Shown piece by piece: positions 35,625 to 45,900 of a stretch of 64,000 bases of DNA. Numbering within the stretch: position 1 is the stretch's first letter; each line of letters opens with the position of its first letter. The stretch is from Cryomorphaceae bacterium (GTDB lineage Bacteria; Bacteroidota; Bacteroidia; Flavobacteriales_D; Crocinitomicaceae). The notes under the pieces are model-generated. The model did no database searches. It had not been told where the DNA came from and saw only the letters and a list, made by a program, of their open reading frames with translations. The DNA lies in contig JAIXXP010000021.1 of NCBI GenBank assembly GCA_027490665.1, positions 16,544-80,543 on the forward strand. The letters are read 5' to 3'. The position numbers and the translations under genes were made by a program.

Positions 35625-35894
35625 ATGGCACACAAGAAAGGAGTCGGTAGTTCGAAAAACGGTCGTGAATCGCATAGCAAGCGCTTAGGTGTTAAAATCT
35701 TTGGTGGTCAAGCTGCCATTGCAGGTAACATCATCGTGCGTCAACGTGGTACACAACACCACCCAGGCAACAACGTAGGTATTGGTAAAGACCACACCTT
35801 GTTTGCGCTTTCAGACGGTCTTGTCGAATTCCGCAAAAAGAAAGACAATCGTTCATTTGTATCAGTTGTTCCTTTTGAGGCAACACAAGCTTAA
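35625..35894 (+). CDS. rpmA: 50S ribosomal protein L27
   Basis: An 89-residue ribosomal protein near the peptidyl transferase centre. It begins [20 protein letters not shown], without the cleavable N-terminal extension seen in some Firmicutes, and has the core [27 protein letters not shown]. It follows rplU by 32 bases and ends the operon at a terminator. Confidence 0.98.
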   Translation: MAHKKGVGSSKNGRESHSKRLGVKIFGGQAAIAGNIIVRQRGTQHHPGNNVGIGKDHTLFALSDGLVEFRKKKDNRSFVSVVPFEATQA

Positions 35895-35913
35895 TACAAA
35901 TAACAACACATTG

Positions 35914-35941
35914 AAAAGCTCCCCAACAGGGAGCTTTTTTT
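35914..35941 (+). terminator. Intrinsic terminator after rpmA
   Basis: AAAAGCTCCC, loop CAACA, then GGGAGCTTTT and more T residues: a perfect 10-bp stem with a T-run. It starts 20 bases after the rpmA stop. Confidence 0.92.
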
Positions 35942-35993
35942 ATGCCTTCCTTTTTCTCAGTTGAAAAGCAAGCCCGATTCTCAGTATATTCCT

Positions 35994-36001
35994 TAATTTT
36001 G
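35994..36001 (+). promoter_or_regulatory. Promoter -7 box (TAATTTTG) for lnt
   Basis: A perfect TAnnTTTG box 17 bases before the lnt ATG, in the gap after the rpmA terminator. A clear -33 TTTG is not seen at the standard distance. It would drive the four-gene chain lnt to the DUF2490 gene. Confidence 0.55.
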
Positions 36002-36018
36002 AACAGACGCTTCCTTGA

Positions 36019-37668
36019 ATGAAAAATTACCTCCTCGCACTCCTATCAAGTACACTGCTCATTTTAAGCTTTCCCTATACAGGTAGTTTTACACCTTTCG
36101 TATTTATTGGCTTTGTACCACTTTTGTTATTGCGACAACAATTTTTGGCGAGTGGTAAAAAACCATGGAAACTTGGGCTCTGGACCTATTCTTCATTCTT
36201 GCTCTGGAATATAGGTACCACTTGGTGGGTAGCCAACGCGTCCATTAGCGGTGGCATTTTAGCCTTCACCGTGAACGCGCTACTCATGACCCTTGTGTTT
36301 GGTTCTTGGAGTTTCATCGACCGCAAAATTAGTACACGCTACTCCTTTTTCATGCTCATTCCTATTTGGATCTTATTTGAATTTGGACACCACCGCTGGG
36401 ATCTTTCTTGGCCTTGGTTAACGCTCGGCAATTACTTCTCTGTGCGCACAGGTTGGGTGCAATGGTACGAATGGACCGGCACGCTCGGTGGCAGTGCCTG
36501 GATACTATTAGTCAATCTTTTGGTCTTTCGTTTATTTCATATATATCGAGAGGTAGCCAAAAGAAACCAATATATATTTACCATTCTAGGCGTGTTGCTA
36601 CTACCAATTGTGGTCAGTCAAATACTGATTCCCTTTGCCACATTATCTGACATCGTTAAAAAACCTACCTCTTTAAATGCTGTAGTGCTCCAACCCAATA
36701 TTGATCCGTACACTGAAAAATTTGCAGCTAGTGCAAGTAACGAAGCTTTCACCGATTCTTTGATTAATCTTGCCAATAGACACGTCACCTTAGAAACAAA
36801 CCTCGTTATAGCCCCTGAAACAGCTTTGCCACTTTCTTTTCAAGAAGACCGCCTCCACGCATATAAATTTGGTCAAAGCCTCCTTAGTCAGGTTCAAAAA
36901 TGGCCCCGTGCCAACTTACTCATTGGTGCTTCAACCGTAGGTATCTTTGATCACGAACAATCTGTTGCAAGCACACCCATACCAAATACAAGCGAATGGT
37001 ACGAAAGCTATAATTCTTCATTGTTAATCACCAAAAATGAAGAGCTGCAGTATGTGCATAAATCCAAATTAGTACCCGGCGTAGAACTCGTTCCTTTTTC
37101 CGCTTACCTTCCGTTTCTTTCCGCTATCGCCATTGAAAATGGTGGCACTTCAGGAACACTTGGTGTAGAAAAAGAACCTAGAACTTTACAAATTCCTATC
37201 CCAACTCACGGCTCTGGAAAGTCATTTACAGGAACCAAGCACAACGAAATATTTTCGCTAGCACCTATCATTTGCTATGAATCCATTTACGGCGATTTCG
37301 TGCGCCAGCAAGTTCAAAAAGGTGCGGAATTACTTTGCATCATTACCAACGATGGTTGGTGGGGTAATACACCTGGTTACAAACAACACTTTTCGTTTGC
37401 CCGACTGCGCGCCATTGAAACGCGCCGCTGGGTTTTACGCAGCGCCAATACCGGCACAAGTGGCAGTATTGATCCAAGGGGTAAGATCATCAAGAAAACA
37501 GCCTACTGGACTAAAACTTCCTTCGCGCAAACAGTAACCTTGCAATCATTTAAAACTTTTTATACCAAATATGGTGACTGGCCTGCAGGGCTTTCTTTAT
37601 CTTGGATTCTATTTGCATTCAGTATGTTTTTCATGAATAAAGCTAAGAATTTCCGTAAATTGCAATAA
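36019..37668 (+). CDS. lnt: Apolipoprotein N-acyltransferase
   Basis: A 549-residue inner-membrane enzyme that adds the third acyl chain to the N-terminal Cys of lipoproteins. The N-terminal part has six or so transmembrane helices, with FEFGHHRWDLSWPWLTLGNYFS as a family landmark. The nitrilase-like domain carries the catalytic triad: E267 (APETALP), K350 (KSKLVPGVELVPF) and C419 (ICYESIYG). NDGWWGNTPG and RLRAIETRRWVLRSANTG follow. A last helix ends the protein. Its stop overlaps the next start by one base. Confidence 0.95.
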   Translation: MKNYLLALLSSTLLILSFPYTGSFTPFVFIGFVPLLLLRQQFLASGKKPWKLGLWTYSSFLLWNIGTTWWVANASISGGILAFTVNALLMTLVFGSWSFIDRKISTRYSFFMLIPIWILFEFGHHRWDLSWPWLTLGNYFSVRTGWVQWYEWTGTLGGSAWILLVNLLVFRLFHIYREVAKRNQYIFTILGVLLLPIVVSQILIPFATLSDIVKKPTSLNAVVLQPNIDPYTEKFAASASNEAFTDSLINLANRHVTLETNLVIAPETALPLSFQEDRLHAYKFGQSLLSQVQKWPRANLLIGASTVGIFDHEQSVASTPIPNTSEWYESYNSSLLITKNEELQYVHKSKLVPGVELVPFSAYLPFLSAIAIENGGTSGTLGVEKEPRTLQIPIPTHGSGKSFTGTKHNEIFSLAPIICYESIYGDFVRQQVQKGAELLCIITNDGWWGNTPGYKQHFSFARLRAIETRRWVLRSANTGTSGSIDPRGKIIKKTAYWTKTSFAQTVTLQSFKTFYTKYGDWPAGLSLSWILFAFSMFFMNKAKNFRKLQ

Positions 37669-39836
37669 TGATGCGCTTAAGCCTAATTTTACTATTCTGT
37701 TTGTTCAACTTAGTCAACGGCTTTGCTCAACTCAATCACTGGGAAACCATTCTTTACGATTCCACCACTTGGAAATACCAAATTCCAAATGTAAATACGC
37801 CCACCAACTGGCAAAGTAGTAATTTCAACGACGCTTCTTGGATCAGCGCAAAAGGCGGCTTTGGCTATGGTGACAACGATGATTTTACAATTCTACCCAA
37901 CAACGCTTCAGCGGTTTTTTTACGCAAATCCTTCACAATAAACAACCTCAGCTCCATTCTATCGCTGGCTCTTCACATGGACTATGACGACGGCTACATT
38001 GCTTATCTAAATGGTACAGAAATAGCCCGAAACGGTATTCCAACAGGTGTTCCTAGCTCTTCTACATTAGCTAATATCTCACACGAAGCACAATTGTATC
38101 AAAATGGACAACCTGAACTTTGTTTACTAGCTCCGAGCCAATTTCAGAATATCTTGCTGTCCGGAAACAACACGCTTTGCATTGCCGTTTTCAATCAAAC
38201 GGCTAACTCTTCAGACTTCACATGTAGGCCATTTTTGAGTATTGGCACATCCAACACAAATCAAACTTTTTATACAACGCCTTCTTGGTTTGTGGCACCT
38301 ACTATTTTTGATAGCTCAACGCTGCCTATTGTTGTCATCGATACCGACGGTATTGCCATTCCGGATGAACCAAAAATTGATGCAATGATGGGCATTATTT
38401 ATAACGGCCCTGGGCAAGTCAATCAAATCAATGACAACTTCAATGAGTTTTACGGGCAAATCGCTATTGAAAAACGCGGTTCGTCTTCTGGTGGCTTTCC
38501 ACAGCAATCATATGGCTTAGAAACCCGCGGGCCCGACTCCGTCAATTATAATGTTTCTCTTTTTGATTGGCCCTCAGACAACGACTGGATTTTATATGCG
38601 CCTTACACCGACAAAGCACTCATGCGCAACGTATTAACCTATAAACTTGGCAATGAATTAGGACGATGGACGCCTCGCACGCAGTTCTGCGAAGTAGTGC
38701 TCAATGGCAACTATATTGGCATTTATGTATTAATGGAACGCATCAAGACCAATCCTGGGCGCGTAAACATTGATCCCCTCATCTACAACGATACCCTCGA
38801 CAACCATCTAACTGGCGGATACATCGTCAAGGTAGACAAAACAACAGCTGGTGGGGTCATCGCCTGGACCTCACCTTACACCTGCCAAGCACCAAGCACT
38901 GGTCCTATTCATTATCAGCTTCACGATCCAGAAATAGACAGCCTACATCCTGCACAAAAAGCATACATTCAAGATTACATTACAGACTGGGAGATCGCAC
39001 TCAAGAGCCCAAACTTCACAAATCCAGTTACTGGTTACAAACCATTTATCGATGTTGGTTCTTTTATTGACTACTTTTTGATCACCGAACTATCCAAAAA
39101 CGTAGACGGCTACCGCATCTCAACTTTTTTACACAAGCAGCGCTTTAGCGAAGGTGGCAAACTAGTTGCGGGCCCATTATGGGATTACAATATCGCTTGG
39201 GGCAACGCTAATTACTGTCAAGGAGGCAACACTTCTGGTTGGGAAATCAACTTTAACAGTGTTTGTGGCGGAAGCGGCGCACTTCAAAATCCATTTTGGT
39301 GGAACCGCTTGCTAGAAGACACACTTTATGCCAATGAAGTCAAGTGCCGCTGGACAAGCCTGAGGCAGACTATTTTAAGTGATTCTTCTTTACTGAACTA
39401 CATAGATTCAATGGCAATACTCTTGGAAGTTCCGGCTCAAAGACATTATCAAAAATGGCCTATTTTAGGCAACTATGTTTGGCCCAATAATTTCATTGGT
39501 CAAACCTATCAAGAAGAGGTCAATTACCTCAAAACTTGGATTCAGAACCGAACTGCCTGGATGGACGCCAATATGTTTGGAACGTGCATTGCCAGTATTT
39601 CTGAGTTCGATAATAACGTAATTAACTTGTTTCCCAACCCAACTTCATCTGTCGTTACAATTTCTGGTTTACCTAACCAAGGAGAATTGCATTTAATTGA
39701 TTTGTTCGGTAAAAAAATCTTAACGCTACCTTACCATTCTCATTCCATTGATTTGGATATAAGTTCACTCAAAAACGGAATATATTTTATTTCAGAACCC
39801 AACAAAGGCATTCATGAAAAAATTAGTAAACAATAG
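37668..39836 (+). CDS. CotH-family kinase-like protein with T9SS sorting tail
   Basis: A 722-residue exported protein. A signal peptide (about residues 1-21, ending NGFAQ) leads into an N-terminal beta-sandwich (about 25-190; ASAVFLRKSFTI, MDYDDGYIAYLNGTEIARNG). The CotH domain (about 215-560) has IEKRGSSSGGFPQQSYGLETR, KALMRNVLTYKLGNELGRWTPRTQFCEVVLNGNYIGIYVLMERI, and the metal-site segment GPLWDYNIAWGNANYC. A T9SS type A tail follows from about 650 (NLFPNPTSSVVTISG to SLKNGIYFIS). CotH proteins have an atypical kinase fold; B. subtilis CotH phosphorylates spore-coat proteins. Substrates in Bacteroidota are unknown. The gene is overlapped by lnt and by the next lipoprotein gene. Confidence 0.88.
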   Translation: MMRLSLILLFCLFNLVNGFAQLNHWETILYDSTTWKYQIPNVNTPTNWQSSNFNDASWISAKGGFGYGDNDDFTILPNNASAVFLRKSFTINNLSSILSLALHMDYDDGYIAYLNGTEIARNGIPTGVPSSSTLANISHEAQLYQNGQPELCLLAPSQFQNILLSGNNTLCIAVFNQTANSSDFTCRPFLSIGTSNTNQTFYTTPSWFVAPTIFDSSTLPIVVIDTDGIAIPDEPKIDAMMGIIYNGPGQVNQINDNFNEFYGQIAIEKRGSSSGGFPQQSYGLETRGPDSVNYNVSLFDWPSDNDWILYAPYTDKALMRNVLTYKLGNELGRWTPRTQFCEVVLNGNYIGIYVLMERIKTNPGRVNIDPLIYNDTLDNHLTGGYIVKVDKTTAGGVIAWTSPYTCQAPSTGPIHYQLHDPEIDSLHPAQKAYIQDYITDWEIALKSPNFTNPVTGYKPFIDVGSFIDYFLITELSKNVDGYRISTFLHKQRFSEGGKLVAGPLWDYNIAWGNANYCQGGNTSGWEINFNSVCGGSGALQNPFWWNRLLEDTLYANEVKCRWTSLRQTILSDSSLLNYIDSMAILLEVPAQRHYQKWPILGNYVWPNNFIGQTYQEEVNYLKTWIQNRTAWMDANMFGTCIASISEFDNNVINLFPNPTSSVVTISGLPNQGELHLIDLFGKKILTLPYHSHSIDLDISSLKNGIYFISEPNKGIHEKISKQ

Positions 39837-40593
39837 CTTCATTGCGCTATTCAGCATCCTATTACTGACCAACACTACATCTTGTATAAAGAAAAATCCA
39901 GGTCCTGGCGGAACATCGGCTATTAAGGGTAAAGTCATTGGGCAAGAATTTATCCCTGGCGAAGTCGAAATCCAGCAACTTATTTTTACGGGAGGAGAGC
40001 AACTCGAACACGGTGATTATTTCTTACTCAATAAAGTGAGTAACAACGACAACTATTACATTTATTTTAAAAACCCCAATTGGGTTTCTGCTGCTGATCC
40101 CGGACTTGCAGGAAGAATCGGTCTTGAAGTTGTATTTAATTACAGCGACTCTAATTTAGAAATTGCGCAAGCTGTCAAAAACAAACTCGCTACAATTAGT
40201 CCCTTGAATTTCAATATGAACTTGAGTCAAGATATGCTCACTTTGGTATACAAGCAAGTCAACGACATTGCTGATCTCGATAACGGAACAACCAATTTTG
40301 CAACAGATGTTGTCAATCAAGGCAGTGCAAATTTTTTGAGCACAACGCTTGTGCCAATGGCCGAAAAACGCGTTTATATCTGCTATGGAGACGACACCAA
40401 TCCAAGTGCAGATGTTAGGACAAATTCAAATGGAGAATTTATTTTTGAAAATCTCCAAGTCGGAAACTATAAGGTATATGTTGTGGGTGATCAAGCCAAT
40501 AGCTCCAATATGCCTGAAGAAGTGAGTCAAAATGTACTCATCGAAGTAAAAGAAAGTATCAAAGATATTGGCATACTTCAAATTTACTTTTAA
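39814..40593 (+). CDS. Lipoprotein of unknown function
   Basis: A 259-residue lipoprotein: the signal ends in the lipobox TTSC with C24, followed by a polar NPGPGG linker. The middle region (about 35-200) is unfamiliar. The C-terminal stretch (about 185-255; VYICYGDDTNPSADVRTNSNGEFIFENLQVGNYKVYVVGD) resembles the Cna-B / carboxypeptidase regulatory-like beta-sandwich. Its ATG lies 23 bases inside the 3' end of the CotH gene, and its stop overlaps the DUF2490 start (TAATG). The coupling suggests a shared job at the envelope. Lnt, encoded just upstream, would complete its acylation. Confidence 0.8.
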   Translation: MKKLVNNSFIALFSILLLTNTTSCIKKNPGPGGTSAIKGKVIGQEFIPGEVEIQQLIFTGGEQLEHGDYFLLNKVSNNDNYYIYFKNPNWVSAADPGLAGRIGLEVVFNYSDSNLEIAQAVKNKLATISPLNFNMNLSQDMLTLVYKQVNDIADLDNGTTNFATDVVNQGSANFLSTTLVPMAEKRVYICYGDDTNPSADVRTNSNGEFIFENLQVGNYKVYVVGDQANSSNMPEEVSQNVLIEVKESIKDIGILQIYF

Positions 40594-41270
40594 TGAAAAA
40601 ATTACTCCTTCCCATCCTTTTGTATGGCCACATTGCGAGTGCACAAACCGGTCTTTGGTTTGACGCAAGTATCACAAAAAAATGGAATAAATCGTTCAAG
40701 ACCTCCTTTGAAATTGGCGAACGTCAAAATATAGGAGTCGGATTTGACAGGCTTTATATTGAAGTTGGCCCTGCTTATCAAGTGCTAGACGGAATAAAAA
40801 TTGCTGGAGCCTATCGTTTGGTGAGCAATGAAAAAGGAGATCAATTTGTACTCCAAGCCGATCGTCTATCTCAAAGATTTCAAATTGGCACTGACATCTC
40901 TATACTTGATGCTTTTAACTTTGGTCCTAAACGCCTTGACCTTTCTTGGAGCTCTACGCAACAGTGGAGCATACAAACTGGAAAACAGATGAGTAGTATT
41001 TGGCGCAATAAACTCAGCCTGAGCTACGATATCAAAAAATCTCCTTTTACTCCTACTTTAAGCGCTGAACATTTTTACCGCTGGAATGCCAATGTCGAAT
41101 ACACTCCAACTGAGGTTTTAATAAGCGGTGCAACCGTTCAATGGCGCTATTTTGTCGGGACACAAATTGATCTACCCAAAAAACAAAGCCTCAAATTACA
41201 AGTTGGATTGAGAGCGCGTTCAAGTGGCATCCAACCTTTAGGAAGGATTTCTTATGGCATACAGCTATAG
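40593..41270 (+). CDS. DUF2490 family outer-membrane protein
   Basis: A 225-residue protein with a signal peptide (MKKLLLPILLYGHIASA, cut before Q) and a small beta-barrel-like mature part of alternating aromatic/polar strands (TGLWFDASITKKWNKSFKTSFEIGERQNIG, then YIEVGPAYQVLDGIKIAGAYRLV, ending RISYGIQL). The pattern is that of DUF2490, which is thought to be an outer-membrane barrel of unknown function. Last gene of the lnt-CotH-lipoprotein chain. Confidence 0.8.
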   Translation: MKKLLLPILLYGHIASAQTGLWFDASITKKWNKSFKTSFEIGERQNIGVGFDRLYIEVGPAYQVLDGIKIAGAYRLVSNEKGDQFVLQADRLSQRFQIGTDISILDAFNFGPKRLDLSWSSTQQWSIQTGKQMSSIWRNKLSLSYDIKKSPFTPTLSAEHFYRWNANVEYTPTEVLISGATVQWRYFVGTQIDLPKKQSLKLQVGLRARSSGIQPLGRISYGIQL

Positions 41271-41290
41271 TCTATTCTATTTTCCTGCAT

Positions 41291-41323
41291 AAAAAAAGGG
41301 AGAGTTCGAAAACTCCCCCCTTT
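41291..41323. terminator. Terminator after susD, also facing the DUF2490 gene
   Basis: On the minus strand: GGGGGAGTT, loop TTCG, AACTCTCCC, then seven T residues. One position is a G-U pair in RNA. It is a strong terminator for susCD. On the plus strand the same hairpin has one mismatch and only three T residues, so it is weaker for the DUF2490 gene. Confidence 0.85.
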
Positions 41324-41345
41324 CCATCAATCAACATTTTAAATA

Positions 41346-42914
41346 TTAGAAGCCCGGATTCTGTTGTAAATTCGGATTGAGTACGATATCTGAGGTTGGG
41401 ATTGGGTAAAGGTTATATTTGTCGTCTACAGCCGTTCCTGCAGCGTCGCCACCTTTGAAAGGCCAAACATAAGCACCACTTGTAAACAATCCAAAACGAA
41501 TGAGGTCGGTGCGGCGTGTACACTCCCAGTTCAATTCGCGGGCACGTTCATCTAAGAAATCCAATTCTACGAGGCTTGTGTAGTTGTGTGTTTGGTCGCC
41601 ATAAGCACGCTCACGGATTTTGTTCATGTAAGTAAGTGCAGTGGCTTCATCGCCAGTTCTAAACTTGGCTTCAGCATACATCAAGAAGACGTCAGCCAAG
41701 CGGAACATTGGGAAATCTACGTCGACATGCGCAGAAGTAGCGTTGTTAGAGCCATTCAAACCATCTTTGGTTTTGTTTTTGTATTTCGGATTCGCATAAC
41801 CTTGCGTAAAGGTGCTCATAGACGTGATATCTATTTGCTGACCAGTGGTATAGAACATCCAGCGGGAATCTTCAGTAGAATCAGTGAATTTCTCGATGAA
41901 CGGACGTGTAGCGCGGTTACCAGCCCACTTGCCGTTTACGCCGTAGTCTGCGGCAACCATTGAACCACCAAGTGCAGAACAGATCATAAAGGTGGTACCT
42001 CCCCAAGTTTGAGCGTAAAGACCGTCATAAACAATAGGGAAGATAATTTCTGGAGATGTGTTGTTGTCTGCCAAGAATATATCCTGATAAACGTCGTCTA
42101 GTTGGAACTGGTTAGAGTTGATGATTTTCTCGCAATAGGTAGCACATTCTGCATTGCGAGCTGTACCTGTATAGACCTCAGCATTAAGGTACATTTTAGC
42201 CATAAGTGCGTGAGCTGCACTGCGCGACGCACGGCCGTAGTCTACGCTTGAAGCAGGTGTTAGCTCGTCTTCAATAGCTTTAATTTCAGATTCGATGTAA
42301 GCAAATAAATCGGCACGCATGATTTGTTCGGGCATGAATGCACCTACGCGGTCTTCTTCGGTTACAAATGGAACGTTACCAAAGAGGTCCATGGCGTGGT
42401 AATAAGCCAAGGCACGTAAAAAACGTGCTTCGTTGCGCATTGTGACGATTTGTTCTACCTGAGCAGCAGTGAAGCCACGCTCATTGAGTTTTTCGTCTCG
42501 TGCTTGCCAAATGAACTCGTTACAAAGTGTAATTTGGTAAAAAATGCGGTAATACATTCCTTTTACCCAAACGTTGTCGGCATTCCATTGCGACTTATTG
42601 AGATCAGGAATACCTGGATCGTTCCAGCCACAAATAGCTTCATCGGTAGGTAATTCTTGCATGTTCCATAATACGCGAACATAAGCAGAGAAACCTTCGT
42701 CAATACCAGCGATATCAGCTTGGCCAGCAGGGCCTTGATTGCCCGTCATGGACATTCCTGAATACAACTTAGCAAGTACTTTGATGTAGTTGTTTGGGTC
42801 GCTATAAACAGCCTCAGCATTGAGACCATATTTTGGCGATTGGTTGAGATTTTTGCCACAAGCAGCTAATAATAGCGTGCTGGCAAGAAGGGTGTATGTT
42901 ACTAATCTTTTCAT
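41346..42914 (-). CDS. susD: SusD/RagB family starch-binding outer-membrane lipoprotein
   Basis: A 522-residue cell-surface lipoprotein that caps the SusC channel and binds oligosaccharides. The lipobox LAAC gives C19. The SusD fold is seen in the N-terminal TPR-like helices (YYRIFYQITLCNEFIWQAR, MRNEARFLRALAYYHAMDLFGNVPFVTEED, SRSAAHALMAKMYLNAEVY) and in the C-terminal pattern LADVFLMYAEAKFRTGDEATALTYMNKIRERAYG, ending with NPNLQQNPGF. It follows susC by 10 bases and shares its promoter. Confidence 0.95.
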   Translation of the reverse strand: MKRLVTYTLLASTLLLAACGKNLNQSPKYGLNAEAVYSDPNNYIKVLAKLYSGMSMTGNQGPAGQADIAGIDEGFSAYVRVLWNMQELPTDEAICGWNDPGIPDLNKSQWNADNVWVKGMYYRIFYQITLCNEFIWQARDEKLNERGFTAAQVEQIVTMRNEARFLRALAYYHAMDLFGNVPFVTEEDRVGAFMPEQIMRADLFAYIESEIKAIEDELTPASSVDYGRASRSAAHALMAKMYLNAEVYTGTARNAECATYCEKIINSNQFQLDDVYQDIFLADNNTSPEIIFPIVYDGLYAQTWGGTTFMICSALGGSMVAADYGVNGKWAGNRATRPFIEKFTDSTEDSRWMFYTTGQQIDITSMSTFTQGYANPKYKNKTKDGLNGSNNATSAHVDVDFPMFRLADVFLMYAEAKFRTGDEATALTYMNKIRERAYGDQTHNYTSLVELDFLDERARELNWECTRRTDLIRFGLFTSGAYVWPFKGGDAAGTAVDDKYNLYPIPTSDIVLNPNLQQNPGF

Positions 42915-42924
42915 CGGTCAAAAA

Positions 42925-45900
42925 TTAGAAATTAAAGGTGAGGTTAACTGAATACACGCGTGGACGTGGGTAAAAATTATTGTCGATTCCGCCGCCAATT
43001 TCAGGATCTTGACCTGAATATTTGGTGATTACAAAAGCGTTTTGAACCACGAAGCTCGCATTGAGCGCTACTTTTTCTTTTGCAAAACCAAGTTTTCCAA
43101 AGTTATAACCAACATTGATGAAGTCCATGCGCAAGAAATTTGCTTTCTCGAGGTAGTGGTTACTCATCAACTGATTTGGCGTAACGCGCTGAACTTCGTC
43201 TTGGTAGTACAAAGAACTGATGTTGTTGAGGTATTTCTTCGTACCATCAATAGTTTGGAAAACCGCACTGTTAGAGTGAATGTTGTTATAGATTGTGGCA
43301 CCAAGCTCTGCACGTGCTGAAAAGCCTGCATACCATTTTTTATATTGGAAGTTGAGCGCTGTTCCGAAGAACATTTTTGGCGCAGCCTGACCAGCGTAGT
43401 AGCGGTCTTTTACGTTGATGATACCATCGCCGTTTTGGTCTACAAATGCATTTGTATCTTTCCATTTGTCGGCAGCAGTAATGTTGCCATCGCCGTTCAT
43501 GTCGATTTCAGCTTGTGAACCTACTTCGATCACACGACCTTGCGAATCGTATTGTTGTTCCAATACGAAAAATGTAAATGTTGGGTAACCAATTTGTTGT
43601 GCTTGGATGGTATTGCCAATACCGCCGCCAATACCGCCTACGAGTACACCTGGAGAAGTTGTATCTACCACTTGTGACAACTTAACAACTTTATTGACGT
43701 TGTAGGTGCCATTAACGGTCCAATCCAAACGCATGTCTTTTTTAGCAATGATACCAGTATTAATAGAAACTTCAATACCACGATTTTGCATGGCACCAAC
43801 ATTGGTCAAAATTTCGTTGGTGAAGTTAGTTCCGGCTGGTACAGGCACGGTTGCCAATAGATCTCTGGTATCTTTTTGGTAAACATCAACGCTACCCGAG
43901 AAACGGTCGTTTTTGAAACCGAAGTCTAGACCAAGGTTGTAAGATGTTGTGGTTTCCCATTTGAGATTGGCATCGAAACCAGCTGGGCGCAATACTTGGT
44001 AGTACTGACCTCCAAATGCATACTGTGCTGTTGTTGCACCTTGGAAATAGTTGCCGATGTAGGCGTAGTCACCAATACCATCTTGCTGTCCTGTAACACC
44101 CCAACCTGCACGCAATTTGAGCATATTGATGCTCTTGCTATTCTTCAAGAAGTCTTCTTCTGAAATAAGCCAAGCTGCCGAAGCTGCAGGGAAAATACCC
44201 CAACGTGTGTCTGGACTAAAACGCGAAGAACCATCTCGGCGAACAGAAACGTTTAATACATATTTGCCAGCATAGTTGTAGATAGCACGTCCGTAGTAAG
44301 ACATGAGTACATTACGCGTGTAAAATGGAAATGCGGCTTCAGGAGCAATAACGCTGTCTTGTTCCTCGTTTAGTGTTGGGTTATTTGGGCTGTAGGTATC
44401 CCAATCTTGGTAAGAATATCCCGCAACAACTTCTAAGGTTTGTTTTTCCCATTTAGCACCTGAATTATAGCTCAAATAAGATTCAAACAGTTTGTTGGTT
44501 TTGGTAGTGCGGTAATTTGTATAACGACCTTGCGTGTAAAAACCTGCAGCAGAAGAAGCAGGTGTAATAGTGAAGCCCGTACCTTCTGAGAAGTCGCCAC
44601 CAACGTTTACAGTTGCTTTGAGAGCAGGCAATGAAGGTAGGTTGTAAGTGAGTTTCGCATTAGCAATGGCACGGTTCACTTTACTTTGGTCTGTTGATTG
44701 TTCAATCAAACCTAAAGGGTTGCGTGCAGATAATGTATTTGGTTTGTTGTTGTCAATCCATTCGAAATAGCCGCCGTAAGCTTCATTGCCAGAGTAGATC
44801 GGTTGTGTTGGATCAAAGAAGGCTGCTCCTAAAGCACCTCTATTGGCAAAGAACGATGCCGTCTGGACATATTTCATATTTGCCTCGATTTGCAATGTTT
44901 TGTCCAGCAAACTTGGATTCATATTCAAGCTTACAGAAGTACGTGCAAATTGATCTCTTTTTAAAATTCCGTTGTCTATGCGATTACCGACAGACAAGCG
45001 ATAAGGAAAGTTTTTTATTCCACCTGTGATAGAAACGTTGTTGTCGGTCACAACTGCGGTGCGAAACACTTGCTTTTGCCAATCTGTGCTGGAATCACCG
45101 AGTAATGCTTTTTGAGCAGCGGTACCTCTTGCATTGACGAGATTGCGAAGGGAGTCGGCACTGAGGACATCAAAATATTTTGCAATAGTCGATACAGATG
45201 TTTTTGAATCAAAGACGACTTTAACATCGTTTGAAGCTGAGCCGCGTTTAGTTGTGATCAAGATTACACCGTTAGCTGCTCTTGAACCATAGATAGCGGT
45301 AGCGGAAGCATCTTTCAAGACTACAAAAGAAGCGATGTCGTTAGGGTTTATCAAAGACAATGGATTGGCAGCACCTGCAATACCACCATTGTCTAAAGGA
45401 ACTCCATCTACAACGATAAGCGGGTCGTTTGAAGCATTGATGGAAGTTCCACCACGCAAACGCAAAGTGCTGCCTGAACCAGGCGCGCCATCATTTGATG
45501 TAACTTTAAGACCAGCCACTTTACCCATAACGAGTTGTTCTGGAGAGGCAAGTGAACCCTGTACGAAATTCTTTTCATTGATCACTGTTGCTGAACCTGT
45601 GAGGTCTTTGGTGCGTTGTGTTCCGTAACCAATAACAACAACATCGCTGACATCTTGTGTTTTAGAGGCAAATTGAAAATCGTTGTTTACCATTTGGTTG
45701 GCAACAATGGTGACTTCATCAGACTGAGGTGAAAAGCCCATAAACTTGTAGACAAGTTTATAGGTCCCTGCCTTAAGGCCTGTAATTTCATAATATCCTT
45801 TGTCGTTGGATACAGCGCCCTTACCCTGGCCTTCTACCAATACCGAAGCATTGAACAAAGGAATTCCAGCGGCATCTGTGATGGTTCCACGGACTCCGGT

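Noticed and set aside
40426..40668. Minus-strand open frame across the lipoprotein / DUF2490 junction
   Set aside because: It is a shadow of two well-supported overlapping genes and has no start signal or recognisable content.
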